Shown: positions 40,272 through 55,003 of the stretch, one piece after another | How positions within the stretch are numbered: the first letter of the stretch is position 1 | How the letters are laid out: every line of letters starts with the position of its first letter | Source: Sepiola atlantica | Taxonomy: Eukaryota; Mollusca; Cephalopoda; Sepiida; Sepiolidae | Assembly (NCBI GenBank): GCA_963556195.1 | Contig: OY744532.1 | Location: 79,877,234 to 79,941,233, forward strand | Direction: 5' to 3' | DNA length: 64,000 nt | Position numbers and translations under genes: made by a program | Notes under the pieces: model-generated | Database searches by the model: none | Seen by the model: the letters and a program-made list of their open reading frames with translations, nothing else | What the model was told of the DNA's origin: nothing

Positions 40272-42183
40272 CTACCTAGCTCTACTTACATACCGAGCAC
40301 TGTTGAAGTAACTACTGAAAATTGATACATAAAAATGATATAAAATTTCATGTGGATACATGAAATACTAATTATATATATATATATATATATATATACA
40401 CTAGCTAAGTAACGCACTCGAATATTTTACGAAAGGAATCACTTGCAGCGTATCATATAGTCGGTTAAATCTCAATATCCTAATTAATATATATTTGTCA
40501 GTCATTGTCAGCATTAAATATGATGCATATACCGTTATAGCTCTATAGTGCAAGGATATAGTTGAATAAAGACAATCATCTCAACATTTTGTCAGTTCAT
40601 ATTAATTTATATAATTGCGTAAACGATCAAATGCATTTCCCTTTTAAGATTAAACTATATGAAACTAAATCTCAGATAAGCTTATTAATGAATGCGTTAT
40701 ATAGTGTGACGAAGGGCAAATTTATATACGTCCTATTCCTGTGTGTCTAATAAAAGAAACATAAAGCGTGATGTGTCTATGATGGCGAGAGTATAGAAAT
40801 AGCAATAACATACTTTCAGGGATTTAATAATAATTGACAGTTTATACTAAAATAATAATTGTGTAACGTGATCATGTGATTTTAATTTTTAATACTAAAC
40901 AATATGAGATTAAAAATATGATGACCCTGCTTACTTGCTTGCACATTGAATGTATTAGATGGTGTGAAGAATGGCGAATAAGATGTGAAAGATATAAATA
41001 AGTAGTGTTGGATATTGTGGGTATAGTAGTTGTAGCAGCAATAACAGCTGCGCAAGAGAAAAAGGATCAGAGAATTCTAGATATAAAGAAAAAAAGGGAG
41101 GTACTTAAGCAGAAGTAGGAGATAGCAGAAACGTTAGGCAGGGGCGGTAAGAGAATTACGAAAATAAATAAATGACAGAAATAAAGAAGAAAAGTTAAAC
41201 TGAACAATTTTCCAATATCATTTTTAAAATGATCTAGTGCTTGATGCAGGGCTACATCTAGCTTAGAGTTGTATGTCGCTAATGAAAAGAAAGCATTTAA
41301 ATTCACTAGCGCGTGTACTTTGCTGGAAACAAGTAAATAACAAAGAACAACTTGAAAAATAGGTAATAAGTTCCAGTCTCATGATTAAATAAATTATGCA
41401 GAATGGTCAGCAACTAAATACACATCGTTCTGATTCTAAATTATCATATAAGTAAACAGTTTTCTGCCGGCTCTTCATTGCCGATACGTCGATTGTTTTA
41501 TGTTCGTGACAAAACACTCAATAATCTCTTTCCTATACAGGTTTGGGGCACGCACTCTTCAGACAACTCATTTAATGAGTGTATATTTTAATGACGTGCT
41601 TGGATTGACACATATTCGAAAACTAAATCAAATAAATTAGCATGCGCAATTCCTCTACGCTGGCATATTTAAATATAATTAAGACGAGGTGCCTGCCATC
41701 GGGACGATGTAAGATTTCCGTTGATTATTTACAATTAGATTAAGATTATAATTTCAAGATTTAATCATAATTCTCTAATACAACATCAAAGACAGAGATT
41801 GATTGCCCTTATTGATACAGGTACGGATAAAAAAAAAATTGGTTTTGCCGGATTCAATTTTCGCTGATTGATTGTTGTGAAGTGTATGAACTTGAAATTT
41901 ACGCTTTTTCAATTAATCGTGAACAAATAATGATCGTTCACACTACGTATGGTGCTTCTGAAGTAAATCTCCAAAACATCTTTAATAACCCTTAAAACAG
42001 CATCGTCTACACCATTGGATGCCTGATGATCTAAATAAAAATCAAATTATCACAGATGTCTGTTGTAAATCAAATTGTTATTAGCAGCAGCGGGGCAGTG
42101 AATGTTATATCTACGTATAGACTCTAGCTTTGACCAAATTTTCTATCAGACAATCACCAACGCAAGAATATCTACCCTGAATT
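40272..42183. other. AT-rich intergenic sequence
   Basis: Contains a short TA tract (40373-40396). A minus-strand frame of 79 codons (41067-41306) is low-complexity and unrecognised. No gene, RNA or large repeat was seen. Confidence 0.45.
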
Positions 42184-42315
42184 GGCCTTTTGGCTAAGAT
42201 CAACGTTTAGTATCTGTTCCGATAGATACTACACCCCATAAACTAGTATTGTCTTGGTCTTCGGGGCTTATTTACGCCGGTCTATGGGTCGGTCCTGTGC
42301 AGTTCTAGGAGGTCC
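42184..42315 (+). pseudogene. Free-standing U2 snRNA-like element with hairpin domain
   Basis: GGCCTTTTGGCTAAGATCAA is an exact match to a U2 snRNA 5' segment. The following GTTTAGTATCTGTTCCGATA carries GTAGTAT altered to TTAGTAT. The second domain (ACACCCCATAAAC, CTTGGTCTTCGGGGCTTA, GGTCTATGGGTCGGTCCTGT, GCAGTTCTAGGAGGTC) matches the composites at 5389 and 10518. It is not embedded in a satellite element here. It could be a SINE headed by U2 sequence or a decayed U2-like gene. Confidence 0.6.
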
Positions 42316-42490
42316 ATCTTCCCAGGCTTTGCCTCCACTCTTTGGGAAGGAGTAAGTTTATTGCTTACTGCCTGGGACACCCCTACGGGGGAATGCCGAC
42401 GGGACTGCTCAGGCAATTTTTATGGCCATAGTGCTCACTTTCTCGGGCGCTGGCTTTTCAAAACCGACTTTCCCGACTCGACCTTGGGTC
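42316..42490 (+). other. GC-rich tail following the U2-like element
   Basis: GC-rich sequence (CCAGGCTTTGCCTCCACTCT, GGGACACCCCTACGGGGGAA, CTTTCTCGGGCGCTGGCTTT) unlike the AT-rich surroundings. It may be the body of the same retroposon or a separate element. It is absent downstream of the copies at 5389 and 10518. Confidence 0.35.
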
Positions 42491-43510
42491 ACATCTTACT
42501 TGCGGGAGTAAGATAAAACTGGCTGTGTGCCTAAACTCCTGGAGAGGATGTAAATAAATACTCTGAATTCCAGCACGTGCTATACAATCTTCTTTACTTT
42601 TTCCGATATTTTGCTTCCACAGATAACATATGGGCCTACGACACATTTCGCCTTTGTCGTTCGGAAAAGCAATAACGCGTATATTATGAGATACTTTAAT
42701 AAAGTACAAAGAAACGCGGCTGCATATACACAATTCTAACCGTAATCACTCGCACACATGTACGTACATAATTCTCTCACTGACAAAATAGGTACGTTTA
42801 TATACACACATATGCATATGTATATTCTATTTACATATGTAAATCAACACGGCACCAGCCGAAATTTTACTCAGAACGTTCTTTAGACTATTCAAACTCA
42901 AATTTTTACGAGTCCTTATCAACTTATTGTCGTAACGATATGCCTATACTACATTACTATAGTTCGTCTTCTTGCTGTGCTAAAAAAACTGGCACTGAAG
43001 ATAGGGCATTCATTTCATTGGTAATATATTTTTACGTTTCTTTTGTATACTTTTACGTTCCTATTTTGTGTGTTTTTTAAGCAATGTGGGACATGTTATT
43101 TCCCCGACCAGAAATCCCCACTTACAAGTAGGGAGCATATACATATATTCAAATAGTTACATATCCACAAACTTGTTTTTAGTTTCTACAGCCGCCTTGT
43201 AAATTGTTATACTATTTGATGAATAATAAAAATGAAGAAATCTAGTTTAAGAAAAATATAGAAAACTAAATGAAGAGGTTTCTTCGAAGAGAAGAACAAA
43301 TAAGAAATGAAGAACTAGTTCTTGGAATTGCTTAATTAGTGTGAAACGCCGAATTTAATTCCGTTTGCCCACCAGTGTTATCGGTTTTGTACATTTCTCT
43401 ATAAAAAATGCAGTAATAAAGAAAAGTATCAGGTTTAAAAAAAGAGTAAACAAAAAAATTGAATACACTTTAATGATGTGAATTAACAGTTAAAAAGAAA
43501 ATGTTCGACA

Positions 43511-43511
<1 letters not shown>
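42491..43511. other. AT-rich intergenic sequence
   Basis: Nothing recognised. A minus-strand open frame ending near 42733 has no known motif. Confidence 0.45.
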
Positions 43512-43580
<69 letters not shown>

Positions 43581-43616
43581 ATGTATGTATTTAAATATAC
43601 TTAGATTATAGATAGG

Positions 43617-43663
<47 letters not shown>

Positions 43664-43741
43664 CATGTATGTATTATATATATTCATATATATTTCAATG
43701 GTTTAAAATTATATATAAATACATATATTACATTAATGTAT

Positions 43742-43772
<31 letters not shown>

Positions 43773-43917
43773 GTATTGACATTATGCGCATATATATATA
43801 TATGCACATATATAAAAACGAATATATATATATACATAAGTATGTACGTGTAACTCATATATATATAACGAACACATATATGCATAAAATTAACACATAC
43901 TAACACACGTACATATT

Positions 43918-43958
<41 letters not shown>

Positions 43959-44190
43959 AGAGAGAGACATACTAAATTAAGAACTAGTATATCTTAACAG
44001 ACACATATATGCACATGTATATATATATATATATACATTTATGTATATGACGCTATACTTATCTATATATGTATATACGTACATACATGTAAATACATAT
44101 GTGCTTATATATATATATATATATATATATATGTAGATACAGATACATGTGTGCATATATGTTTGTGTGCAGATCATTTAGATAATTACA

Positions 44191-44251
<61 letters not shown>
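43512..44251. repeat. Cluster of (TA)n, (TC)n and (GT)n microsatellites
   Basis: TA tracts at 43512-43568, 43640-43662, 43927-43956, 44107-44132 and 44197-44251, with GT at 43568-43580 and TC at 43618-43639. Degenerate TATA/CATA words fill the gaps. Confidence 0.95.
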
Positions 44252-44253
<2 letters not shown>

Positions 44254-45000
44254 TAACTCAAACAATTAGAAATAGTATAAATAGAAGAAAACACATGCAT
44301 CTAAATCAAAGTACGAAGATCTCTCTTTGTTCTTGGATTTGATTGAATGCAATTTTAGAAACAAATGTTTTCAGTAATTCTTTTCTAATCTAGTCTAAAT
44401 ATAAAATAAAGCGTATGTGGCAGAATGTAAAAGATTTCACATCTAAACAATTTTACCAAACACTGAATCAATCGCGATTATTTTGACGACTATTATAATA
44501 ATCGTCATGATATTCACAATGTTTCGGCCGATGTCATACATTAATTGTATTTTCACTTGTACACCTTTTTTCCAAACTTATAGATATGTATTGTGTGTCT
44601 AACTCTGGACCTTGTACCCATTTTCGAACTGAAATCTTTATTTTATTCACCGATATAGATTGTTATCATCCCATAAACGATTACTAATTTTTATGTGTTA
44701 TTTGTTAATATTTTTTGGCTCTATTAAACGCGGAACATTTCCATTTAAAACTGTTTTTTGTCAACACCCTTACTCTTCATGGAATAAATAAAAGATTCAG
44801 TTCGAAATACCCTGCTATTCTCCGACATAAAGCGATATTTTGATAATACAATTAATAATACTGATCTGACTAATTCAAATAATAACACAACAGTCGTTAC
44901 CATTTAAAACATCCCGAAACATAATGGAAAATAGTGGATACGCAATATTGAAAAAGTATGGTTAGTTTATTATGTTTAACAGCATGTTCTCATAAAATTA
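44252..45000. other. AT-rich intergenic sequence
   Basis: A short near-palindrome TGACGACTATTATAATAATCGTCA lies at about 44484-44507 (split here as TGACGACTATTA and TAATAATCGTCA). No gene was seen. Confidence 0.45.
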
Positions 45001-45545
45001 TTTGTCGTTTTATTTTCATAAAATGGTTTGTTGTTTTATTTTCATAAAATTATTTGTTGTTTTATTTTCATAAAATCGTACGTTGTTTTATTCCCATACA
45101 ATTGTTCGTTGTTTTATTTTCATAAAATTGTTTGTTGTTTTATTTTCATAAAATTGTACGTTGTTTTATTCTCATGCAATTGTTCGTTGTTTTATTTTCA
45201 TAAAATTGTTTGTTGTTTTATTTTCATAAAATTGTACGTTGTTTTATTCTCATACAATTGTTCGTTGTTTTATTTCCATGAAATTGTAAGTTGTTTTATT
45301 CTCATACACTTATTCGTTGTTTTATTTTCATAACATTATGGGTTGTTTTATTTTCATAAAATTGTACGTTGTTTTATTCTCATACAATTGTTCGTTGTTT
45401 TAATTTCATAAAAATATTTGTTGTTTTATTTTCATAAAATTTTTCGTTGTTTTATTCTCATACAATTGTTTGTTGTTCTATTTTAATAAAATTGTTCGTT
45501 GTTTTATTTTCATAGAATTGTTCGTTGTTTCATTCTCATAACATT
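45001..45545 (+). repeat. 26-bp tandem repeat (about 20 units) with 78-bp higher-order period
   Basis: The unit is TTTTCATAAAATTGTTCGTT followed by GTTTTA, with 26-bp spacing (for example CATAAAATTG at 45121 and 45147). Every third unit tends to be CTCATACAATTGTTCG and the following ones TTTTCATAAAATTGTTTG and TTTTCATAAAATTGTACG, giving 78 bp. Because 78 is divisible by three, a periodic 101-codon open frame appears. It is not considered a gene. Confidence 0.92.
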
Positions 45546-46667
45546 GATCGTTAACATGGCATAACACATTCTTCTATACACTGTTTATATATAAACGCAT
45601 TAATCAAAGACATTCCAATATGCCGACAGCAGTTTCAAAACCAATCGTACTAATCTGAAATCGTTTAACTCTTGTATGTTCTAATATCTTTAACGAGTGT
45701 ACACACTCCGTCAAAAATGACGAGCAATTATGATTCGCCAGTGTTTGCACGAATATTCATATTTATATGAAATAACGTCCGACTCAGTGAAGTTTAAAAA
45801 ATAAATAACAAACACATCGTCTCAAGCTGGAAGTCAATCTGTACAGAAAGAAGCAAAGAAAGGAAAACGTCCAGTTATGGAAATATGGTGAAGGATGTCT
45901 TTTCGAATTTATTTCAGAAGAGATGGGGGTGTTTGACTTGATATTAGCTTTCTCTTTTCTTCTAAACATTTGAAATCGCTTAGTCCAGCTTACTTTTTAA
46001 CTCGCTAGCTTTTGTGTGACAGGACGGATATATATTTATAAAAATGCGCATTGATCTTTATTGTGAAGTTGGGGATCTGTGTTGTTGTTATTTATATGTA
46101 GCATCTTCGTGTGGTCAATTAAATCAACACTAAATATACATATACTTCACGTTCTTATTCGACACTTCTTCAAAGCTTACACATTTTGACTTCACCACCG
46201 GATTAAATGTACGGTTATGCCTAGACCATCATAGGGAATAGAGATTGACAAGATATATCTATTATTATCGAATATATAGAATTAGCTTGTCATAGTTTCA
46301 GAGTTTGTTATCAGTAGTTTCTTTTGAACAATTTCTATATCACATTCTGAATAGCCAATGTTTTTATTTTTTGTACACTGTAACTTCTCGATAAGAAACG
46401 TGTTTTGTTTCAATTTATTTGTAAATATAAAATCCGGCTCAGAACATTCTTTACACTGAAGCCATTTGTCACTCAGAAAACAAATACTCTATTTTAATTA
46501 ATTACTTCCGATAATTCTATTTTATTTCCTTCATTTCCGTCTATTAAAATAGCAATATCTTCACAGGGCTACGCTCGTCGAGGAACATCTTGTAGCACAG
46601 AAAAAAAGTTTATTATGTATAAAAGTTTATTATATATAAAAGTTTATTATATATAACACTTGGATTT
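45546..46667. other. AT-rich intergenic sequence
   Basis: Three direct repeats of AAAAGTTTATTATATATA lie at 46606-46657. No gene was recognised. Confidence 0.45.
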
Positions 46668-46790
46668 AGAGGTGGCGTTGTGCAAGTGGATAACAACGCG
46701 GTCTGATAAGTTGGGTGTGAAAAGTTACCCACCAGAAATTAGACGAGCAGGAGAAGAAAACTGCGCTGCTTAACACAGGTTTCATTTATC
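46668..46790 (+). other. tRNA-like stretch followed by an arm repeated in inverse orientation
   Basis: GGTGGCGTTGTGCAAGTGGA resembles a tRNA 5' half with an A-box, but no B-box follows. AGAAATTAGACGAGCAGGAG (46735) reappears on the minus strand as AGAAACTAGACGAGCAGGAG near 47680-47700. This could be terminal inverted sequence of a degraded element. Confidence 0.3.
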
Positions 46791-47640
46791 AACGAACCCA
46801 ATGCCAACGACAGAATAAAGCCGGCCAAAAACTCGTACTATGTTGCTTGATACGAATTCAATTTTATCGTATATTTACCGTTTGTAAAGATGGCGTGAAG
46901 GTATGTTACAAAATGATGCACTAAAAGAGAAACTCCGTGACTCTTTAAATTCTAAGGCTAAACTGTTTATGAAAAGAACATGAAGTCTAAATCCCAATCA
47001 AGAGCACCTTGATACGAGATCAGTTGAGAGTAGACAATGTAAGGGAGTATGGTATGGCTATGGCATATTAAAATAAAGTCGGATCATACACATTTAATAA
47101 TACTCTAATACTCTACGTAAAATTATCAAAAATAGCTACCCGATTGTTATTAAAAATAGCATAAACAACAGGTGTTTTGTGGAGGGTTGAAATAACACGT
47201 ATGAATCTTAATGACTAAATTCGACAGTTGGGTCACCTTCTCGTATTTACAGTCAAGTCAAATCGCCATATTTCAAATTAATTACATTTTACACAATGCA
47301 CACACTATTAATTATATGTTGCTTATTCATATGCGATATTAGTCGCATATGAATGAGCAGCATAATATAAACTAATTTGCATATTGATTTAAAAAAAAAA
47401 GATTTTATTGAAAATTTTTTTATTTGTTTTGAATTGAATTATTATTTGATTTTAATAAAAAAAAACTAATCCTGCTTGTTTTAATTCGTAGATTACGTTT
47501 TCCCTTAATTCAAATTGTTAATCGTGAACTATTTGCGTTGTATATTGGTGTCTTATTTTTTTTATTGGTATTCGTAACCGCAAGCGTTGTCTGTGTTATT
47601 TATCTAAGCATGCGTTTGTATTGTATCACCTTCTTCTTCT
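46791..47640. other. AT-rich intergenic sequence with a small palindrome
   Basis: A hairpin at 47310-47370 has arms TTGCTTATTCATATGCGA / TCGCATATGAATGAGCAG. No coding sequence was recognised between the inverted arms at 46735 and 47640. Confidence 0.45.
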
Positions 47641-47760
47641 TTGTTGTCGAATATGCGTTTAACAGCGAAGCTTTCTTTCTCCTGCTCGTCTAGTTTCTGT
47701 ATCGTCCCTTTCTTTTCCCCTGCCCGGATCATCTATATATATTCTCGTCATTTGTGGGAC
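47641..47760 (-). other. Inverted partner of the 46735 arm
   Basis: Read on the minus strand: GATACAGAAACTAGACGAGC, AGGAGAAAGAAAGCTTCGCT, preceded by GAGAATATATATAGATGATC. Similarity to 46735-46776 is about 80% over 42 bp, judged by eye. Confidence 0.3.
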
Positions 47761-50433
47761 TGAACTCTGTTTGAATAACTACGTTGTGCATATATAAGAT
47801 AAGTTAAGGTTAAGAAAAAGGTTTTTGAAATAGAATATTTATCTTAGAGAGAAGTATTACACGTTTTGCAAGTACAATTACACTTAATTTATAACAAGAG
47901 AGAGACAGTTATTTTACTTTAATTAACTATTTAGATATATAGTTAGATAGACAAATATGTAGATATACTGATTAACAGAGAGATAGTGCCCTCTCTGGTA
48001 GGTGTTGAAGTTATTACGGCATCTTATAAGGTGTACGTTCTCTTGAAACTTTTACGACAGACTCTAAATTAAATGTTTTATTTGTTTTCTCTTTTCTCCG
48101 TGACGTCATGTCCCGTGTGATCTCATATCGCTTTCAGTTTAACATCTCTAACCCTTGATTCATCAAATATTACCCTCGAGTTAGATTGTTCCATAATTCG
48201 CCATGGGAAAATTGTTTCTTTCGTGTAGGAGCGGTCAAAATTCATATTAGTGTTCTTATAATCCATACATATTTAGCATTTCTTTTCAAATGTTTCTTTT
48301 TTAAAGGGAACGACTTTATTCTTAACAATGCGCGATCTATTTATAAATTGCAAGTGAAACCCAAATTGTTTTTTATTTCTTTTCTTGTTTTTGTTTGCGG
48401 TTATATTTAAAAGATAAATAAATTTGTATCGATATACCAAAATGTAAACGTTTATCTATCTATATAAATGAATGAGAAAGATGTTATGTTGGGTTTAAAA
48501 CAAAGTTATGAATCAAATGTTTATATTTGAACTTAATATTTCATATATTTTAAGTAGCGAACTTTGCCAAGCGATAGCGAGCAGATAAACCCTGCCAGTT
48601 TGACATTAAAATCAAATAAAACCCTGCAATATTATAATCGTTATTCACAATAATGATTAAAATGCATCTAGTAATATTTACTAATTTCACAGTCGTGCTT
48701 CTGAATGTGTATATTTCTTTGTTAAACTGAATTTAACATAATTATATTCCATTCTATCATTTTTAGCGAAGGGGCGGAGGATTTCGGATACGTTATCCGG
48801 CCAAAGTACTCAGTAAGTAGTCCATCGAAGGCAATAGTAGTTATAGTGGGTCAAGATTGATATGGTCAATAAAGGAAGACCATCAAATAAAATTAGCTCC
48901 CCCTACACGCAAAAGGTATGGTCTGATAAACTCCGATAGTAGCAACATTTATAGGTTGTTTAGTGTTGAAATATTAAATTATTCCAAAAACACCACTGAC
49001 GATAAGTACAGACACATCAGCAAATGTACGTTGACAGTTAACATTCACATTTTGCTTTTTGTCATCGATCTTAATCTGCTTGTTGATAGCTAAAATAATT
49101 TGCATAAAACATTATACTTATAATGTGTTTGCACGTCTTCTAACAACTCTTATATCTGAAACCAATGTATTTTTATCCATACACGACGTCCAAGAGGTTT
49201 CGCGAAACAGGAATTTACGCCTCGTAACCGTGCACGTTGCTGTATGTTTAGTTGTTGTGCATAGATGCATGCTGAAAACGGCAGACCTGCAATAGGAAAA
49301 ACATATTTAGCTAAGAGAAGGGAGACAACACATCATCTTTGAAATAGTAATGTCTTCTTGCATATGAGGTTCCATGCTGTGATTGTGAACTATTTGAGTT
49401 TTGCAAACATTAATGCTCCTTCAGATATGAGACCCCCCCCATTAAGTATTTTAATGTCCATAGATAAACTAGCCTATGACTAACTAAACTAAACTAGTAG
49501 GTGGACTAACACATGAGTTATCAAAAGTGTTTCTCGAGGCTTTAGAAGTGTATTCTCTATGCAGTAAAGGTAACCATTTTTCCAATCACACCTCGCTATT
49601 AGATTTGGAATAGTTATGTTAGTATTCTGATAGATACAGTATATTTATGCATATCATGCTAGAAGAGCAATTAAATATTATGTGGTGAGTCTATTTACCA
49701 AAATATTAATGTTCTCAATTATCGTAAGTTCCATTTAATTGACTTCCCACGAGATCAGAATCAATCTCAGCGTCATGTTTGTATGCAGGGCGAAGACAGA
49801 ATTCCGAAAAGTGAAACTTTAGATTGGGAAATAATAAGACTTGCCTCAATCAAGAGGAGATAACCCACTCACTGGACGATGACAGAGACGTTTAAGTATA
49901 GTATCAGAACAGCCACTACACGTTAATCCTTATCAAAAGTCAAAGATAGAAATTCTTGTTTTAAGATATATTATGAGTAATCATGTATCATTAGACAATA
50001 TTGTTATTTCGGGTCAAGGAATATATAATCAAAACGTTTCGAACCCGCTCCACACACTGGACATAACGATGCACAAAATTAAGGAAAAAAAATTCCATTA
50101 CAAAATACTGATCGCTCCATGCCTAAAATGAAATCAGTTCTGCAGTCAGATTTAATTTATGAATAATTCATAAAATATTAAATTTCATTCTCAACTCTTC
50201 TTTTCAGCAACATGAATTTTTGGACAAATTTTTCATCCTATTATTTTGGTTCGAAGCGTCCGGAATATTTTAAGCGTTTCTAGAAATGGATATGAAGTAT
50301 CTGCATTAAAATAACAGTAATCGTCACGCAAGAGGTTTCTTTAATAAGCGTTTTTTTGAAAAACCTTCAAATATTTCTGTGATGTGTATTTGATTTCATA
50401 AAACTTGTTTTTTATTCAGCATGAAATTGTTTC

Positions 50434-50437
<4 letters not shown>
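47761..50437. other. AT-rich intergenic sequence
   Basis: Short open frames (48186-48410, 48857-49093, 49059-49295, plus strand) carry no recognisable motif, splice context or codon pattern. Nothing else was identified in this 2.7-kb stretch. Confidence 0.45.
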
Positions 50438-50491
<54 letters not shown>

Positions 50492-50509
50492 TTATCTCTC
50501 TCTCTCTCC

Positions 50510-50540
<31 letters not shown>

Positions 50541-50586
50541 CATTTATCTATATATATATACATTTATCTATCTATCTATCTATCTA

Positions 50587-50662
<76 letters not shown>
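50438..50662. repeat. (TA)n(TC)n(TCTA)n microsatellite cluster
   Basis: TA at 50438-50488, TC-rich at 50496-50520, TCTA words at 50565-50588, TA again at 50589-50662. Confidence 0.95.
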
Positions 50663-50663
<1 letters not shown>

Positions 50664-50687
50664 GTACATATATATTAATGCATTTAA

Positions 50688-50963
50688 CAATCACATTGAC
50701 ACATCGGTTACCGTTAGATCACCGAAGTTAAGCGGCGTCGAGCCTGGCCAGTACTGAATGGGTGACCATTTGGGAATACCAGGTGTTGTATGTGCTTATC
50801 TCGACATTGTTTCCAGTCGTCTTGTATTACTACTTGTCATTGGAATCAAGCAATGCCGACTCAGGAGAGCGGTTGCTGGTGATTGCGCAACCCTTGCAAT
50901 TACAAATTCCTGCGCGGGCAGTCCCTGGTGGGGCACTCATACGTCGAAATCGTCCATCATATA
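50688..50963 (+). mobile_element. 5S rRNA-derived SINE with target-site duplication
   Basis: It begins with a nearly complete 5S rRNA-like domain and continues with about 165 bp of unrelated tail (including GACTCAGGAGAGCGGTTGCT and GCAGTCCCTGGTGGGGCACT). TATATATTAATGCATTTAA lies just left (50669-50687) and again just right (ending 50989). This is a direct duplication of the target as left by LINE-assisted retroposition. 5S-headed SINEs (SINE3 class) are known in animals. The tail was not recognised. Confidence 0.68.
50690..50797 (+). pseudogene. 5S rRNA-like domain
   Basis: GATCACCGAAGTTAAGCGGC, GTCGAGCCTGGCCAGTACTG, AATGGGTGACCATTTGGGAA and TACCAGGTGTTGTATGTGCT follow metazoan 5S rRNA closely, including the internal C-box region (50751-50766). 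The first ten or so bases of 5S are missing. The IE/C-box promoter would allow Pol III transcription of the SINE; activity is inferred only. Confidence 0.82.
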
Positions 50964-50987
50964 CATATATATATATTAATGCATTTA

Positions 50988-52973
<1,986 letters not shown>

Positions 52974-53024
<51 letters not shown>
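52974..53024. repeat. (TA)n microsatellite
   Basis: About 50 bp of TA. Confidence 0.97.
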
Positions 53025-53028
<4 letters not shown>

Positions 53029-53218
53029 TTCATTTACACAGACATGTACAAAATCTGCGACACTGGCATGTCGATGTTATCGATCAACAATTATTATGAA
53101 CTGAGATCTAATCAGGTCGTTCTGCCTGATGAGATCTCAGTTCATAATAAATGTCGATCGATAACATCGACATGCCAGTGTCGCAGATTTTGTACATGTC
53201 TGTGTAAATAAAAATAAT
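53024..53218. repeat. Foldback with about 90-bp arms
   Basis: The arms contain TTTACACAGACATGTACAAA, CTGCGACACTGGCATGTCGA and TTATTATGAACTGAGATCT, with three or so mismatches. The loop is about 8 nt around GTCGTTCT. The left arm begins at a (TA)n tract. The right flank read in reverse contains AAAAAGTGCTCAATATC, like the flank at 32140. Confidence 0.92.
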
Positions 53219-53309
53219 CATATATAAAAGCTCTATTTGATATTGAGCACTTTTTATAAATCCGGTTAACATTCTTAGGATTACTACCCTGTGGATGTTT
53301 TACCTGGAT

Positions 53310-53344
<35 letters not shown>

Positions 53345-53519
53345 TAAATATATATATATATTATATATATATATATTATATATATATACATATATATATA
53401 CATATATACATATATACATATATATACATATATATACATACATATATATACATATATATACATATATATATACATACATATATATATATATATATACATA
53501 TATATATACATACATATAT
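53310..53519. repeat. (TA)n and (CATATA)n complex microsatellite
   Basis: TA at 53315-53341, then CATATA/CATACATATA words up to 53519, where the 742-bp repeat begins. Confidence 0.95.
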
Positions 53520-53911
53520 AGTCTAAAGAAGCTTTGAGTTATTTTAAACAAAAAGACAAAAAAAAAAAGGAAAATGCAGTTTAAATTCCCAGAGAAACTA
53601 ACTAAATCCAAAATAGTGTAGACTTAACATTTGTTGGAAAATTTATAAATAAATAATATATAATAGTAAGTAAATAAAATAAAAAAGGGGGATTAAGTAT
53701 CTAACAGTGAAACAAAAGCAGGAAACCTTAACGTAAGCATCTAATATTAACACGGGGATCTTCAGCTGTTTACCATGTAACTGTTTCGGAGATTTAAAAA
53801 CAGGACAGTTATATGCATGGCTCTCCAATGGTACAGATAAAACTACCATTTCCCCAATAATCAAGTGTCGAAATAATTCAGCTTAAAATGTTACTTATAT
53901 ATACATAATTA

Positions 53912-53954
<43 letters not shown>

Positions 53955-54029
53955 TACTACCCTTAAGACTACCGTGTGATATGGTAATTTGCATATCAAA
54001 TAACATTCTTTATAACAATAGTAATACTA

Positions 54030-54083
<54 letters not shown>

Positions 54084-54540
54084 TACTATCTAAACACTAC
54101 ACCTACGAACAATTCTACGATATGGTAGCTAGAAATAAAATTATAAAGGAATTACGGTTGTATTAAAAAAAAAAAAAAAAGCTTTAGTACCTTTGGTACT
54201 AGAAAGGCAAATAGATAAGAGGAAGGAAACTTAGCCATACAGATCTAAATACCCAATATATAGTCTAAAGAAGCTTTGAGTTATTTTAAACAAAAAGACA
54301 AAAAAAAAAGGAAAATGCAGTTTAAATTCCCAGAGAAACTAACTAAATCCAAAATAGTGTAGACTTAACATTTGTTGGAAAATTTATAAATAAATAATAT
54401 ATAATAGTAAGTAAATAAAATAAAAAAGGGGGATTAAGTATCTAACAGTGAAACAAAAGCAGGAGACCTTAACGTAAGCATCTAATATTAACACGGGGAT
54501 CTTCAGCTGTTTACCATGTAACTGTTTCGGAGATTTAAAA
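53520..54540 (+). repeat. Tandem dimer of a 742-bp repeat (second unit truncated)
   Basis: GTCTAAAGAAGCTTTGAGTT begins at 53521 and 54263. Unit 1 runs about 742 bp and includes two (TAA)n tracts. Unit 2 stops at GTTTCGGAGATTTAAAAA, where TA repeats start (54541). The first 280 bp of the units are almost identical. Landmarks are CTTCAGCTGTTTACCATGTA, ACCGTGTGATATGGTAATTT and TAGTACCTTTGGTACTAG (a small palindrome). No coding sequence was recognised. Confidence 0.93.
53912..54080. repeat. Two (TAA)n tracts inside the 742-bp repeat
   Basis: 53912-53953 and 54029-54080. They are internal to unit 1. Confidence 0.95.
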
Positions 54541-54560
54541 ATATATATATATATATATAT
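54541..54560. repeat. (TA)n microsatellite
   Basis: 20 bp of TA at the exact truncation point of the second 742-bp unit. Confidence 0.95.
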
Positions 54561-54716
54561 TGTCTAGCTTAATCTTTTTGAATCTAATTAATACACTTAT
54601 AACATGAGAGGAATTTACTTACAAGCAAAATCATCTTATATTGAAGGACTTTGGGGTAAATGAATTGTTTTGTTTTTGTTTTCTCTTTTATAGTTTTAAA
54701 AGTTGAACAACTTCCA

Positions 54717-54719
<3 letters not shown>

Positions 54720-54781
<62 letters not shown>
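54720..54781. repeat. (TA)n microsatellite
   Basis: About 62 bp of TA. Confidence 0.97.
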
Positions 54782-54785
<4 letters not shown>

Positions 54786-54972
54786 TCTATACGTACATAA
54801 AAGTAATCCATGGACACGTGCTTACACATGATTAAGATGCAGAAAATTGCATTATTAGTCGCCCTTAACTTTATAGGACGCATTTTTCGTTAAGAAGTGA
54901 GACAATAGAAATAATAGTAAGGAAATAAACAATGAACGCTGCAATCACCAATAAAGATAGTTGCATAGAAAT

Positions 54973-55003
<31 letters not shown>

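Noticed and set aside
45028..45333. 101-codon frame MLFYFHKIICCF...
   Set aside because: It is explained by the 78-bp higher-order period of a 26-bp AT-rich tandem repeat.
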